DNA of 64,000 nucleotides from Clostridium paraputrificum (GCF_900447045.1 NZ_UAWH01000017.1:129001-193000); one strand, 5' to 3'. Counted from the stretch's first letter, positions 1 to 9,635 are shown. Notes: generated by a model not told the origin, from the sequence alone. A program made the numbers and translations.

Positions 1-21
1 ATAATAAATAAATTAAAACAG

Positions 22-60
22 AAAAAATCACTATTTAGATACTATACTAAATAGTGATTC
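22..60 (-). terminator. Rho-independent terminator of the STAS-like gene
   Basis: A perfect 13-bp stem (26-38 pairs with 47-59) has an 8-base loop. On the minus strand it is followed by a run of six T. It lies just downstream of the stop of the minus-strand gene at 107. Confidence 0.85.
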
Positions 61-106
61 CTTAATTTATTTAAGCTACTCATTATCTTTCCTTCCTACT
101 CAAGCT

Positions 107-379
107 TTAGCTAATAAAAGCTGTTCCCAATACTACTCTTGAGTAATCATTATAATTTGATAAATTTTTAACATTGATATTATTAAAAATCATCTCTCTT
201 CCTGATTGATTAATTATATCGCCAAACAAACATGTTAAAAATGTTGATGGTATATTTTCAACTCCTGAAAAGTCTAAAGTAATTCCTTCATTTATACTAT
301 TCTTTATTATATCCCTTAGAACAATTGCATCTTCGACATTTATTTTATCTCCTAATACTTCTTTAACATTAATTATCAT
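107..379 (-). CDS. STAS-like domain protein (DUF4325 type)
   Basis: This is a 90-residue protein. The alternating strands and the central segment TLDFSGVENIPSTFL resemble the STAS-like DUF4325 family, where the fold usually serves protein-protein interaction (anti-sigma-antagonist style). No catalytic residues are seen and the role is unknown. I chose the ATG at 379 because GAGAGGTG lies 6-7 bases upstream. A GTG nine bases further up sits inside that ribosome binding site and is unlikely to be used. The gene appears monocistronic, with its own terminator and about 165 bases separating it from murI. The family call rests on sequence impression only. Confidence 0.6.
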   Translation of the reverse strand: MIINVKEVLGDKINVEDAIVLRDIIKNSINEGITLDFSGVENIPSTFLTCLFGDIINQSGREMIFNNINVKNLSNYNDYSRVVLGTAFIS

Positions 380-502
380 AAATAGCACCTCTCTTTATTT
401 TTTTAATTTTCTGATAATTTCTTCTCTATATATAATATAGCAATTTCCATTTTATTTGTCAACTATTTAACAAACTTTTTTTCTATATTTATTTTATAAC
501 GC

Positions 503-540
503 AAAGAAACAGTTGTAATACTATTAACAACTGCTTCTTT
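503..540 (-). terminator. Terminator downstream of murI
   Basis: A 14-bp stem with one mismatch (503-516 with 527-540) and a 10-base loop lies directly after the murI stop codon. The 3' arm is T-rich on the minus strand, but there is no long separate T tail. Confidence 0.65.
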
Positions 541-545
541 TAGAT

Positions 546-1319
546 TTATATTCCTAATAAATTTTTACTTAATTGAATTATTTTTTTACCTTCTAATGAA
601 TTATATATACTCACTGACCCCTTCTTACTTGAATCAGTCAGTAAATCATGTAATTCTAACCTTCTTCTCAATTCTTTACAAGTTCCTAATCCACCATCAA
701 TTACTGGAACATCCCCCCCTATAACTTCATGTATTCTATCTGCTATAAATGGATAATGAGTGCACCCTAATACTATAGCAGCAATATCTTTATTTTCATA
801 TTTATTAAACTTCTCTTTTAGATAAAACTTTAATTCATTACTATCTAAATCACCTGCTTCAATAAATTCCATAAGCCCTGCACAAGGCATTGGTATTATA
901 TCTGCTTCATTTTTATATTTACTCATTAGATTATTAAACTTTCTTTCTTTTAGAGTCATAGGAGTAGCCATTATAATTATAGGCCCACTTCTTTTCATTT
1001 TTACTGCCGGCTTTACTGCTGGCTCTATACCTACTATAGGCACATCAGGATAGTCTAACCTTAATGCTGCAACAGCTGCACTAGTAGCTGTGTTACATGC
1101 TATTACTATAGCTTTAGCTCCCTTAGAAAATAACTTATCTACCGCTCTATATGTAAGTTCTTTCACTTCTTCAGTCGTCCTTACTCCATATGGTGCATTT
1201 TTTGAATCTCCAAAATATATATAATCTTCATTTGGCATAAGTTTTATAGCCTCTCTTAAGACACTTAATCCACCTACTCCTGAATCGAAAAAACCAATAG
1301 GCATATTCTTCTTATCCAA
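546..1319 (-). CDS. murI: Glutamate racemase
   Basis: It interconverts L- and D-glutamate in the cytoplasm, supplying D-glutamate for peptidoglycan. The 257-residue length is normal for the family. The N-terminal [11 protein letters not shown] motif (about 10-20) holds the substrate-binding Asp-Ser. The two catalytic cysteines are in ACNTATS (Cys75) and GCTHYP (Cys186), so the enzyme should be active. The start is a TTG at 1319, nine bases after GGAGTGAG; no better ATG exists nearby. It is transcribed alone with a terminator at 503-540. Confidence 0.95.
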   Translation of the reverse strand: MDKKNMPIGFFDSGVGGLSVLREAIKLMPNEDYIYFGDSKNAPYGVRTTEEVKELTYRAVDKLFSKGAKAIVIACNTATSAAVAALRLDYPDVPIVGIEPAVKPAVKMKRSGPIIIMATPMTLKERKFNNLMSKYKNEADIIPMPCAGLMEFIEAGDLDSNELKFYLKEKFNKYENKDIAAIVLGCTHYPFIADRIHEVIGGDVPVIDGGLGTCKELRRRLELHDLLTDSSKKGSVSIYNSLEGKKIIQLSKNLLGI

Positions 1320-1437
1320 AGTTTCTCACTCCATTTACTTTATTTATCTATAACTATTTTATTACTTTACATGGAATAAATCTATACATTATATTTATTT
1401 ACTAATATGAATAATTTATTTATATCATAATAATTTC

Positions 1438-1466
1438 TTGAAGTAAGCATATACGAATGTTATAAT
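1438..1466 (+). promoter_or_regulatory. Predicted sigma-A promoter of the glutamine synthetase gene
   Basis: The -35 TTGAAG (1438-1443) and the perfect -10 TATAAT (1461-1466) are separated by exactly 17 bases. The predicted leader is about 90 bases. It contains an ATATGAAA...TTTTCATAT hairpin (about 1493-1535), but I recognise no known riboswitch or clear ANTAR double-hairpin in it. Confidence 0.7.
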
Positions 1467-1563
1467 TTATATAATTAATTTTATTCGACTTATATATGAA
1501 AGGATGTGAAGAAGTTCTCGCCTAATTTTCATATTTTTTATTTATTATGGCAGAATTTATACT

Positions 1564-3465
1564 ATGATTAACAACTTAATTTATACCATCCCAAAGGATA
1601 AACATAGCAAAGAAGATGTAAAATCTATATTAATTAATCACCCAGAAATAAAATTTGTTTCATTTGTAGGTATTGACCTTTCTGGTAATGATACTGATGA
1701 AAAAATACCTGTTAAAGTATTCTTAGATGACTTAGATTCATTTCTATATGGCGTTGCAGTGCAAACTGATGGTTCCTCTGTTGTTCTTCCTGGAATTGCT
1801 ACTCTTAATAATGCAAAAGTAGATATGGTTGCAGATTTAGATTGTAAATGGTTCGTTGACTATAACTATGACTTTATAGATACTTCTCTTGATAAGCCAA
1901 TAGGTACCTTAAGAATTCCTTGTTTCTTATATCATGATGGTAAAGCTGTAGATTCAAGACATATTCTTAGTTCAGCTATAAAAACATTTAAAGAAAACCT
2001 TATTGATATCTTTAATAAAAAACCCGAGATAATAAAAGCTTATGGTATAACTAAGGAAGATATAGATGAAGTAGTTATTACATCTGCTACAGAATTAGAA
2101 TTCTGGGTTAAAACACCTAATGATAATGCGGAAGTAGAAGAACTATCAACTTCTGAAGTATTACATGAACATTATTGGACAAGAACAAAAGGCTCTGTAA
2201 GAACAGCTTTAGAAGAAACCTTACTACTTATGGAGGCTTATGGATTTGAGCCAGAAATGGGACATAAGGAAGTAGGTGGAGTACGAGCTAAGCTTGATTC
2301 ATCAGGTCAATTCAATCACATAATGGAGCAACTTGAAGTAGACTGGAAATACGCTGATGCAGTTCAAGCTGCTGACAATGAATTGTTTGTAAAAATATTA
2401 ACTCAAGAAACATTTAGAAGAAATGGACTTGAAGTAACATTTATGCCAAAGCCACTTGATGGCGTAGCAGGTTCTGGTATGCATATACATCTAGGAGTAA
2501 GTTTAAAATTGAAGAACGGAAAAAGAATCAACTTATTCCATGCAACTAAAGAAGACTTTTTAAGTGTAATGGGATATGGTGCATTAATGGGTATATTAAA
2601 GAACTATGAAGTTATGAATCCATTTATATCATCAACTAATAACGCTTTAAAGAGACTAAGGCCTGGATTTGAAGCTCCAATATGTATAGTAACTTCCCTT
2701 GGATTACATCCAACTAACCCATCAAGAAATAGAACTGTTCTTGTAGGTTTAATAAGGGACTTATCCAATCCAGCTGCTACTAGATTTGAATTGCGTTCAC
2801 CAAACCCTCATTCTAATGCATATATTGCAATGGCTGTTTCATATATGTCAATGTTAGATGGTATACTGTATGCTGTGAACAATAATAAAACAGAGGAAGA
2901 TCTTCTTAAAGAGTTATCAAAACAATATGGTGAAGATTCAGACTACCTAGAAAAAAATAGATCTTATAGAAGTGAGGATGATGTATTTGAAGACTTCACC
3001 GAAGAAGAAAGAAACAAAATGTATGGAACAGCACCAGCTACTATATATGAAAATCTTTCTGCATTAGATAAGTATCCTGAAAAAATCAATGTCTTAAAAA
3101 GAAACGATGTACTTACAGACCAATTAATAAATAGTTTTAAAATGGCTACACTTCAAAGATGGTGTACTGAAATAGGCAATAGAATTATCAATAAATATAC
3201 TCATGAAATAAGAAACTTCAAGCCACTACATTCTCTTGATAAAGCTTTGGATTTAGATGTATCTAATTGGATGAAAATTAATGAATTAAGACATTATATA
3301 ATGAAAGATTCTTATACAAGTAAAAGTTTATTTACAAGAATAAAATCAGCATTTATTGATGAAGATTACTCAAGTGCCTCTAAACTTTATCTAGAACTAG
3401 AAAGCAAAATGGAAGAGCTTAGAAACCTATATTCTTCATATAAGAAAAATTTATTAGATATATAG
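1564..3465 (+). CDS. glnA: Glutamine synthetase (long clostridial form)
   Basis: It makes glutamine from glutamate, ammonia and ATP. At 633 residues it is longer than the usual 440-470-residue type I enzyme. Catalytic motifs are present in order: TELEFWV (about 176), the GHKEVGG block, GSGMHIH (about 308), NRT and RFELRSPNPHSN. About 170 extra residues follow the catalytic core and contain predicted helices. The ATG at 1564 lacks a recognisable Shine-Dalgarno sequence. It overlaps the stop of a seven-codon mini-ORF starting at 1547 (ATGA overlap) and the end of another leader ORF from 1506, so initiation may be coupled or structured. The gene is monocistronic with a strong promoter and terminator. 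Confidence 0.85.
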   Translation: MINNLIYTIPKDKHSKEDVKSILINHPEIKFVSFVGIDLSGNDTDEKIPVKVFLDDLDSFLYGVAVQTDGSSVVLPGIATLNNAKVDMVADLDCKWFVDYNYDFIDTSLDKPIGTLRIPCFLYHDGKAVDSRHILSSAIKTFKENLIDIFNKKPEIIKAYGITKEDIDEVVITSATELEFWVKTPNDNAEVEELSTSEVLHEHYWTRTKGSVRTALEETLLLMEAYGFEPEMGHKEVGGVRAKLDSSGQFNHIMEQLEVDWKYADAVQAADNELFVKILTQETFRRNGLEVTFMPKPLDGVAGSGMHIHLGVSLKLKNGKRINLFHATKEDFLSVMGYGALMGILKNYEVMNPFISSTNNALKRLRPGFEAPICIVTSLGLHPTNPSRNRTVLVGLIRDLSNPAATRFELRSPNPHSNAYIAMAVSYMSMLDGILYAVNNNKTEEDLLKELSKQYGEDSDYLEKNRSYRSEDDVFEDFTEEERNKMYGTAPATIYENLSALDKYPEKINVLKRNDVLTDQLINSFKMATLQRWCTEIGNRIINKYTHEIRNFKPLHSLDKALDLDVSNWMKINELRHYIMKDSYTSKSLFTRIKSAFIDEDYSSASKLYLELESKMEELRNLYSSYKKNLLDI

Positions 3466-3470
3466 TTTAT

Positions 3471-3507
3471 AAAAACTCAAGTTACAAAACTTGAGTTTTT
3501 ATTTTTC
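3471..3507 (+). terminator. Terminator of the glutamine synthetase gene
   Basis: An 11-bp stem, AAAAACTCAAG with CTTGAGTTTTT (3471-3481 and 3490-3500), is followed by ATTTTTC immediately after the stop codon. Confidence 0.9.
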
Positions 3508-3584
3508 AATTATCCAATTAATAGCACTTTACTACAAAATATGATATAATTTTATTGATTTTATATGTTAAGAGAGGTGTTTTC

Positions 3585-4694
3585 ATGCGATTGGTTCCAA
3601 TAGAGTCTGTCCGTACAGGATCTTATTTAGGTAAAACTATATATGATAACTCTGGTAGAATTCTATTAAAAAGCGGAGTACTTCTCACTGAAGGTTTAAT
3701 TAAAAAGATTAAACAACTAAATATCTTTTCAATTTATATAGAAGATAACTATAGTCAAAGTGAAATTGAAGATATAATTAAGCCAGAACTTAGAAACAAA
3801 GCAACTTCAATAATAAAAGATACCTTTAACAATATCGAAAAACTATCTAATTTAAAAACACTTAATTCAAGAGAAAAAAATAAGATTATAAAGGAACAAG
3901 AAGACTATTTTAATTCTATTAATGATATTGCTGAAGAGTTATTAAACAATATATTGGATAATAAAAACTTATTAGTTAGCTTAGTAGATATAAAAAGTAT
4001 GGATATGTATACATATCAACATTGCGTAAACGTTGCAGTTATATCTTTAGTTCTTGGAATTGGCTTACAACTACCAAAGTCTGAACTTATAGATTTATGC
4101 ACAGGAGCATTGTTACATGATATAGGAAAAGTGTTTATTCCTAAAGATTTAATAACTAAAGAAGGCCCATTAACATATGAAGAGTTTTTAAAAATTAAAG
4201 AGCATCCTAGATTAGGTTATAACTATATTAATAAAAGTCCATCAATAAAATCTTGTATTAAAGTAATTGCTCTTCAACACCATGAAAGAATTGATGGATT
4301 AGGTTATCCAAATGCTTTAAAAGGTGATGCGATAAATAAATTAGCTAAAATTGTATCAATTGCAGATGTATATGATGCACTTACCTCTGATAGGTGCTAT
4401 AGACGTGCATTATGCGCAAGTGATGCTTTAGAATATATAATGGCAAATGTTAATAAGTTATTTGATTTTAATATAGTTCAGGTATTTTCAAAAATAATAG
4501 TTCCATTCCCTTTTGGAACTATAGTAAAGTTAAGCACTGGGGATATTGCTGTTGTGCAAGAAACTCAACTAAACTATCCTCTAAGACCTGTTGTTAAGAT
4601 TGTAAAAAGCTCAGACTCAAAAAATGAAGGAAAGCTTCTTAATCTTATAAATGAATTATCAGTAGTAATTAATAATGTAGAATATAACATTTAA
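3585..4694 (+). CDS. HD-GYP domain phosphodiesterase
   Basis: It likely hydrolyses cyclic di-GMP. The protein is 369 residues from the ATG at 3585, which follows AGAGAGGTG; an upstream in-frame TTG at 3555 has no ribosome binding site. The N-terminal ~130 residues form a divergent small domain plus helices, without a receiver domain or membrane segment. The C-terminal HD-GYP domain has the metal-binding HD pair in LLHDIGK (His178-Asp179) and the intact family signature HHERIDGLGYP (232-242), so activity is expected. No GGDEF partner is adjacent. The direct input signal is unknown. Confidence 0.88.
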   Translation: MRLVPIESVRTGSYLGKTIYDNSGRILLKSGVLLTEGLIKKIKQLNIFSIYIEDNYSQSEIEDIIKPELRNKATSIIKDTFNNIEKLSNLKTLNSREKNKIIKEQEDYFNSINDIAEELLNNILDNKNLLVSLVDIKSMDMYTYQHCVNVAVISLVLGIGLQLPKSELIDLCTGALLHDIGKVFIPKDLITKEGPLTYEEFLKIKEHPRLGYNYINKSPSIKSCIKVIALQHHERIDGLGYPNALKGDAINKLAKIVSIADVYDALTSDRCYRRALCASDALEYIMANVNKLFDFNIVQVFSKIIVPFPFGTIVKLSTGDIAVVQETQLNYPLRPVVKIVKSSDSKNEGKLLNLINELSVVINNVEYNI

Positions 4695-4735
4695 GCTATT
4701 TATCCTTAGCATGTCTAATGTAAATAGCTTTTATT
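4693..4735 (+). terminator. Terminator of the HD-GYP gene
   Basis: AAGCTATTTA pairs with TAAATAGCTT (4693-4702 and 4721-4730), followed by a short T-rich stretch. The stem begins within the stop codon. Confidence 0.75.
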
Positions 4736-4745
4736 GCGTTTATAT

Positions 4746-5012
4746 TTAACAATATATTGGGTGAGGTTTTGCGAATAATTCAACATTGCAACCTTTCTTT
4801 GCCTTTAAAGGTGTATTCTCAATTATGTATTCTGCTTCTTTATAATTTCTAGCCTTAAATACGATTGTCCATCCATTTCTATCATATTTACCCGCACACA
4901 TTATGTATTTGTTTCCGTCCTTTTCTTTTAAATTATCTTTATCTATTATTAAACTCCTAACCTCTCCCATACTTTTAACATTTAGTTTTACAAATATATC
5001 ATTATTCTTCAT
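4746..5012 (-). CDS. Small SOS-controlled protein of unknown function
   Basis: An 88-residue soluble protein with no signal peptide or membrane segment. I do not recognise the family. It has two cysteines (in IMCAGKYD and at the C-terminus), a Trp-rich beta-like middle (GWTIVFKA) and no catalytic signature. The ATG at 5012 follows GGAGGG by seven bases; the in-frame start further upstream would run through that site. Its promoter (5049-5077) carries a LexA box between the -35 and -10 elements and a second box in the leader, so it should be induced by DNA damage. This is unlike YneA, which is membrane anchored. It stands alone, convergent with the HD-GYP gene. Confidence 0.75.
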   Translation of the reverse strand: MKNNDIFVKLNVKSMGEVRSLIIDKDNLKEKDGNKYIMCAGKYDRNGWTIVFKARNYKEAEYIIENTPLKAKKGCNVELFAKPHPIYC

Positions 5013-5027
5013 AATAACCCTCCATAC

Positions 5028-5039
5028 GAACACTTGTTT
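5028..5039 (-). promoter_or_regulatory. Second LexA (SOS) box, in the 5' leader
   Basis: The plus strand reads GAAC-ACTT-GTTT, matching the Firmicutes/clostridial LexA consensus GAAC-N4-GTTY. It lies between the -10 element and the ribosome binding site of the 88-residue gene, with its centre 29 bp from the other box. Confidence 0.65.
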
Positions 5040-5048
5040 GTTAACTTA

Positions 5049-5077
5049 ATTTTATAGAACTTTTGTTCGTATGTCAA
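5049..5077 (-). promoter_or_regulatory. Promoter of the SOS gene with an embedded LexA box
   Basis: On the minus strand the -35 TTGACA (5077-5072) and -10 TAAAAT (5054-5049) are 17 bases apart. The perfect dyad GAAC-N4-GTTC (5057-5068) fills the spacer, the classic position for LexA repression. Confidence 0.75.
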
Positions 5078-5107
5078 TAAGTATTTATATTTTTATTCCA
5101 ATATAAG

Positions 5108-5142
5108 AAAAGAAGACCATATGGTAATATAGTCTTCTTTTT
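5108..5142 (-). terminator. Terminator downstream of carB
   Basis: AAAAGAAGAC and GTCTTCTTTT (5108-5117 and 5132-5141) form the stem. It is A/T-flanked on both sides, so it could act in both directions. It ends the carAB transcript. Confidence 0.8.
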
Positions 5143-5149
5143 CATTACA

Positions 5150-8100
5150 TTAACTTCCTAAGTTGTAAACCTCTAATTCCTTATCATCTTCAAGATGTTC
5201 TTCCTTAACATCTACTATAGCTCTTAGAGTATCTAAGGCTGTAATAACCCCTATGTTTCTCTCTACAGCTGCTCTTCTCATTACAAATCCATCTCTCTTT
5301 GAATCATTAACCTTAGTTGGAGTATTTACAACTAATTCTACTTCCTTATTCTTTATAACATCTAGTATATTAGGTGAATCCTCGCAGATTCTTCTTACTT
5401 TCTTAGCATCTATACCTGCATCCTTAAGTAAGTTACAAGTTCCTTCTGTAGCTATAAATTTATAGCCTAGTTTAGATAATCTAAGTGCCATTGGTAAGAA
5501 TTCAGCCTTATCATGCTTATTTATAGTAGCTAATATTTCACCCTTCTTAGGGAACATTCCAGCTGCTACAAATCCTTTATATAATGCTTCATTAACTGTT
5601 TTACCTACACCTAAAACCTCTCCTGTAGATTTCATTTCAGGTCCTAATGATACTTCAACATTTGGTAGCTTTTGAGTTGAGAATACTGGAACCTTAACTG
5701 ATATTAATTCTGGTTCTTTATATACATCTACTCCATACCCTAAGTCCTTTAATTTACTTCCTAGCATAACCTTAGTTGCTATATCTACTATTGGAACCCC
5801 ACTTACCTTACTTATGTAAGGTACAGTTCTTGAAGCTCTTGGATTAACTTCTATTACATATAACTGTCCTTCAAATTCGATAAACTGAATGTTTATCATG
5901 CCTTTTATTCCTATTGCTAAAGCCAACTTCTTAGTATAATCTAGTATCGCACCCTTAATATCTTCACTAACATTTTGTGTTGGATACATAGTTACACTAT
6001 CCCCTGAATGAACCCCAGCTCTTTCTAAGTGTTCCATTATACCTGGTATAAGAACATCTTCTCCATCTGAAATCGCATCTACTTCAATTTCTCTACCCAT
6101 TAGATACTTATCTATTAGTATTGGATTCTTTGAATCTTTTTCAAAAGCATGCATTAAGTAGAATGTTAATTCTTCTTCATCATGAGTTATTTCCATACCT
6201 TGACCACCAATTACATATGAAGGTCTAACAAGTACAGGGAATCCTAATCTTTCAGCCTCTTTTAACCCCTCTTCAACTGACCAGATTCCTTTACCCTTTG
6301 GTCTTGAAATTCCTAAATCTTCTAGTAAAGCATCAAACTTTTCTCTATCTTCAGCCATGTCTATTTGATCTGCTGTAGTTCCTAATGTTGGTATATTCTT
6401 TTCCTTTAAGAAGTTTGCAAGCTTAATAGCTGTTTGTCCACCAAATTGAAGTATAACTCCATCTGGATTTTCTTTTTCTATTATGCTTAATACATCTTCT
6501 TCTGTTAATGGTTCAAAGTATAACTTATCAGAAATATTGAAGTCTGTACTTACTGTTTCTGGATTGTTATTAACTATTATTGTCTCTATTCCTAGCTTCT
6601 TAAGTGCCAATACACAGTGTACTGAAGCATAGTCAAACTCAATGCCTTGTCCTATTCTTATTGGACCTGAGCCTATAACCATTACCTTTTTCTTATCCGA
6701 TACTTCTACTTCATCATACTGTTCATAAGTTGAGTAGTAATAAGGTGATAATGCTTCAAATTCTCCACCACATGTATCAACCATCTTATATGCAGGTTTT
6801 ATATTCCATATATCTCTTAATCTATTAATATCTTCAGGAGAAACCTTTAACATATCTGCTATAGCCTTATCTGAGAATCCTTTTTTCTTTAAGTTTAATA
6901 ACCATTCTTTGTCTAAGTCATCTATCTTACTTAACTTTAGTCTTTGCTCTTCTTCAACTATCCACTTAAACTTTTCTACAAAGAATCTATCTATTCCTGT
7001 AATTTTACAGATTTTATCTACTCTATAGTCTCTTCTAAGCATTTCTGCTAATGCAAATAATCTTTCATCATCTGGAGACATTACTCTTTCCTTAAGTTCT
7101 TGCATACTGAACTCTCTAAACTTCTTGTGATCTAATGAGTATTTTCCTATTTCTAAGCTTCTTATTCCTTTAAGTAATGCTTGTTCTAAGTTTGCACCTA
7201 TAGCCATTACTTCACCTGTAGCCATCATCTTAGTTCCAAGTTCTCTATCTGCACCGTAGAACTTATCAAAAGGCCACTTTGGAATTTTACATACTACATA
7301 GTCTAATGTTGGTTCGAAGCAAGCATAAGTTTTTTGAGTAACTGCATTCTTTATTTCATCTAATCCATATCCTAAAGCTATCTTAGCAGCAAGCTTTGCT
7401 ATTGGATATCCAGTAGCCTTTGATGCTAAAGCTGAAGATCTTGAAACTCTAGGATTAATTTCTATTACAGCATATTCAAACGAGTTAGGGTTTAAAGCGA
7501 ATTGTACGTTACATCCACCTTCTATTCCTACAGCATTTATAATGTTTATAGATGCCGTTCTTAACATTTGATACTCTTTATCTGATAATGTTTGAGAAGG
7601 AGCTACAACTATACTATCACCTGTATGGATACCAACTGGGTCAATGTTTTCCATGTTACATACAGTTATGCAGTTTCCGTAAGAGTCCCTCATTACTTCG
7701 TACTCTACTTCTTTCCATCCCTTAACTGACTTTTCAAGTAAAACTTGTCCTATTGTACTTAATTGTAATCCTGATTCAAGAATAACTCTTAACTCTTCTT
7801 CATTATTAGCTATTCCCCCACCAGTTCCCCCTAGTGTATAAGCTGGTCTAACTATTACTGGATATCCAATCTTACCAGCATATTCAATTCCCGCTTCTAA
7901 TTCAGTAATTATTTCAGATTGAATAACAGGCTCTTGTATCCTATTCATCATATCTCTGAATAACTCTCTATCTTCTCCTTCTTTGATAGATTCAATAGAA
8001 GTACCTATTACTTTTACATCATATTTTTCTAATATTCCTGCATCATGTAAATCAACTGCAAGGTTAAGTCCTGTTTGACCACCCATACCAGCAAGTAAAC

Positions 8101-8353
8101 TATCTGGTCTTTCCTTTGCAATAACCTTTTCTACAAATTCTACAGTTAATGGTTCTAAATAAACCTTATCTGCAACTTCTCTATCTGTCATAATTGTAGC
8201 TGGATTAGAGTTAACTAATACAACCTCAATTCCTTCTTCTTTTAAAGCTTGGCAAGCTTGAGTTCCTGAATAATCAAACTCTGCTGCTTGTCCTATAACT
8301 ATTGGCCCTGATCCTATAACTAATACTTTTTTAATATCTTTATTTAACGGCAT
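5150..8353 (-). CDS. carB: Carbamoyl phosphate synthase large subunit
   Basis: It uses ammonia from CarA, bicarbonate and two ATP to make carbamoyl phosphate for pyrimidine and arginine synthesis. The 1067 residues match the usual length. The two homologous halves each begin with a dinucleotide-like motif ([13 protein letters not shown] near residue 10 and [13 protein letters not shown] near 556) followed by an ATP-grasp domain ([11 protein letters not shown] and [11 protein letters not shown]). The C-terminal ~140 residues form the allosteric MGS-like domain. Start ATG at 8353, preceded by GGAGG. It follows carA by 12 bases in one operon, controlled by the attenuator upstream of carA. Confidence 0.97.
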   Translation of the reverse strand: MPLNKDIKKVLVIGSGPIVIGQAAEFDYSGTQACQALKEEGIEVVLVNSNPATIMTDREVADKVYLEPLTVEFVEKVIAKERPDSLLAGMGGQTGLNLAVDLHDAGILEKYDVKVIGTSIESIKEGEDRELFRDMMNRIQEPVIQSEIITELEAGIEYAGKIGYPVIVRPAYTLGGTGGGIANNEEELRVILESGLQLSTIGQVLLEKSVKGWKEVEYEVMRDSYGNCITVCNMENIDPVGIHTGDSIVVAPSQTLSDKEYQMLRTASINIINAVGIEGGCNVQFALNPNSFEYAVIEINPRVSRSSALASKATGYPIAKLAAKIALGYGLDEIKNAVTQKTYACFEPTLDYVVCKIPKWPFDKFYGADRELGTKMMATGEVMAIGANLEQALLKGIRSLEIGKYSLDHKKFREFSMQELKERVMSPDDERLFALAEMLRRDYRVDKICKITGIDRFFVEKFKWIVEEEQRLKLSKIDDLDKEWLLNLKKKGFSDKAIADMLKVSPEDINRLRDIWNIKPAYKMVDTCGGEFEALSPYYYSTYEQYDEVEVSDKKKVMVIGSGPIRIGQGIEFDYASVHCVLALKKLGIETIIVNNNPETVSTDFNISDKLYFEPLTEEDVLSIIEKENPDGVILQFGGQTAIKLANFLKEKNIPTLGTTADQIDMAEDREKFDALLEDLGISRPKGKGIWSVEEGLKEAERLGFPVLVRPSYVIGGQGMEITHDEEELTFYLMHAFEKDSKNPILIDKYLMGREIEVDAISDGEDVLIPGIMEHLERAGVHSGDSVTMYPTQNVSEDIKGAILDYTKKLALAIGIKGMINIQFIEFEGQLYVIEVNPRASRTVPYISKVSGVPIVDIATKVMLGSKLKDLGYGVDVYKEPELISVKVPVFSTQKLPNVEVSLGPEMKSTGEVLGVGKTVNEALYKGFVAAGMFPKKGEILATINKHDKAEFLPMALRLSKLGYKFIATEGTCNLLKDAGIDAKKVRRICEDSPNILDVIKNKEVELVVNTPTKVNDSKRDGFVMRRAAVERNIGVITALDTLRAIVDVKEEHLEDDKELEVYNLGS

Positions 8354-8365
8354 ATTCCTAACCTC

Positions 8366-9415
8366 CTATAGTGCGTATTCCATGAATTTATCAAATATAT
8401 ATTCACTGTCTTGTGGTCCTGCTGAAGCTTCTGGATGGAATTGTACTGAGAATATAGGTAATTTCTTATGCTTCATTCCTTCTATAGTTCCATCGTTTAT
8501 GTTGATATGAGTTGCTTCAACATCTTCTGGTAAAGTTTTAACCACATATCCATGGTTTTGCGAGGTTATAGTAACCTTATTTGTTTCTAAGTCTTTAACT
8601 GGGTGATTACATCCTCTATGACCAAACTTAAGCTTAGCTGTTTGGCCACCTAATGTTAAACCTAATAATTGATGACCTAAGCAGATTCCTACTATTGGCT
8701 TCTTTCCAACTATCTTCTTTATATTCTCAATTACTTCTGGTAAATCTTCTGGATCTCCAGGACCATTTGATAAGAATACTAAATCTGGATTCATAGCTAA
8801 AACATCTTCAGCCTTTGTGTCCGCTGGGAATACTGTCAACTTGCATCCTCTCTTCTTAAAGCATCTTAATATATTTTGCTTTATACCAAAATCAATTACA
8901 GCTACATGCTTTCCTTTACCTTCAACTGTATAAGGCTTTTTTGTTGTTACAGTCTTTACAGCTTCTTTATTTGAGAAAGACTTAATTTTTTCATCTATAT
9001 CGCTTTTATCTAATTCATCGATTGCAATTATTCCTCTCATTGTACCATTGTTTCTTAGAACCTTAGTAAGAGCTCTTGTATCTATCCCTTCAAGACCAAC
9101 TATCTTATTTTGTTTTAAAAAGTCTTCTAGTTCTAATTCACATCTAAAGTTATTTGGTAAATTACATTTTTCTCTTACTATAAACCCTCTAACCTTTGGG
9201 CTATCAGATTCCATGTCTTCAAGGTTTATTCCATAGTTTCCTATTAGAGGATATGTCATTGTTACGATTTGTCCATAATATGAAGGGTCAGTTAAAACCT
9301 CTTGGTATCCAGTCATACCAGTTGTAAATACTACTTCACCAACACTATCTTTTAGGTGACCAAAGGCTTTACCTTCAAATACCATACCATTTTCTAAAAT
9401 AAGCTTTGCTTTCAT
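8366..9415 (-). CDS. carA: Carbamoyl phosphate synthase small (glutaminase) subunit
   Basis: It hydrolyses glutamine and channels ammonia to CarB. At 349 residues it has a normal length. The N-terminal CPSase domain contains GYQEVLTDPSY. The class I glutamine amidotransferase domain has the nucleophile in GICLGHQLLG and the His-Glu pair in FHPEAS, so the catalytic triad is complete. The ATG at 9415 is preceded by GGGAGGGC. A start 51 bases upstream would include that site and is rejected. First structural gene of carAB, about 250 bases behind its promoter with a PyrR attenuator between. Confidence 0.96.
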   Translation of the reverse strand: MKAKLILENGMVFEGKAFGHLKDSVGEVVFTTGMTGYQEVLTDPSYYGQIVTMTYPLIGNYGINLEDMESDSPKVRGFIVREKCNLPNNFRCELELEDFLKQNKIVGLEGIDTRALTKVLRNNGTMRGIIAIDELDKSDIDEKIKSFSNKEAVKTVTTKKPYTVEGKGKHVAVIDFGIKQNILRCFKKRGCKLTVFPADTKAEDVLAMNPDLVFLSNGPGDPEDLPEVIENIKKIVGKKPIVGICLGHQLLGLTLGGQTAKLKFGHRGCNHPVKDLETNKVTITSQNHGYVVKTLPEDVEATHININDGTIEGMKHKKLPIFSVQFHPEASAGPQDSEYIFDKFMEYAL

Positions 9416-9473
9416 GCTTAGCCCTCCCTTTTTTATGTTGAAGTTAAGATAACACTTTATCGACATTTAAGAT

Positions 9474-9528
9474 AAAAAGAAAAGGATAATAAAGAGACTT
9501 ACAGAAACTCTGGTCTCCTCATTATCCT
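9474..9528 (-). terminator. Attenuator terminator in the carAB leader
   Basis: On the minus strand AGGATAAT plus GAGAC pair with GTCTC plus ATTATCCT (9521-9528 and 9513-9517 with 9494-9498 and 9483-9490), followed by TTTTCTTTTT. It lies about 60 bases before carA, as expected for transcription attenuation. The stop codon of the leader ORF falls in its loop. Confidence 0.85.
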
Positions 9529-9597
9529 ATTATATTTATAATTTTTAAATGTCTTTAAAGACAAAGCTATGCAAATATTTTCTAAAGCATTAAACAT
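9499..9597 (-). CDS. Putative 32-residue leader peptide in the carAB attenuator
   Basis: The minus strand has ATG at 9597, 32 sense codons and TAA at 9501-9499. The Shine-Dalgarno AAGGAG (9612-9607) is nine bases upstream. The peptide begins MFNALENICIALSL and ends MRRPEFL. The ribosome binding site lies in the PyrR-binding segment and the stop codon in the terminator loop, so translation would traverse the whole antiterminator/terminator region. Whether it is translated is inferred from sequence only; the codons could be open by chance. Confidence 0.5.
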   Translation of the reverse strand: MFNALENICIALSLKTFKNYKYNRIMRRPEFL

Positions 9598-9599
9598 AG

Positions 9600-9635
9600 T
9601 TTCAGACTCCTTTCTGGCCTCTCTGGACCAATTTA
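9600..9635 (-). promoter_or_regulatory. PyrR-binding element of the carAB leader
   Basis: The minus strand reads GGTCCAGAGAGGCC followed by AGAAAGGAGTC. This matches the conserved UCCAGAGAGG core of PyrR-binding loops in Bacillus pyr attenuators. PyrR with UMP would be expected to bind here and favour the downstream terminator. No pyrR gene is in the window. Confidence 0.8.

Noticed and set aside
1473-1563. A glutamine or fluoride riboswitch, or ANTAR hairpin pair, in the glnA leader
   Set aside because: The conserved cores of these elements do not match; only one simple hairpin is seen.
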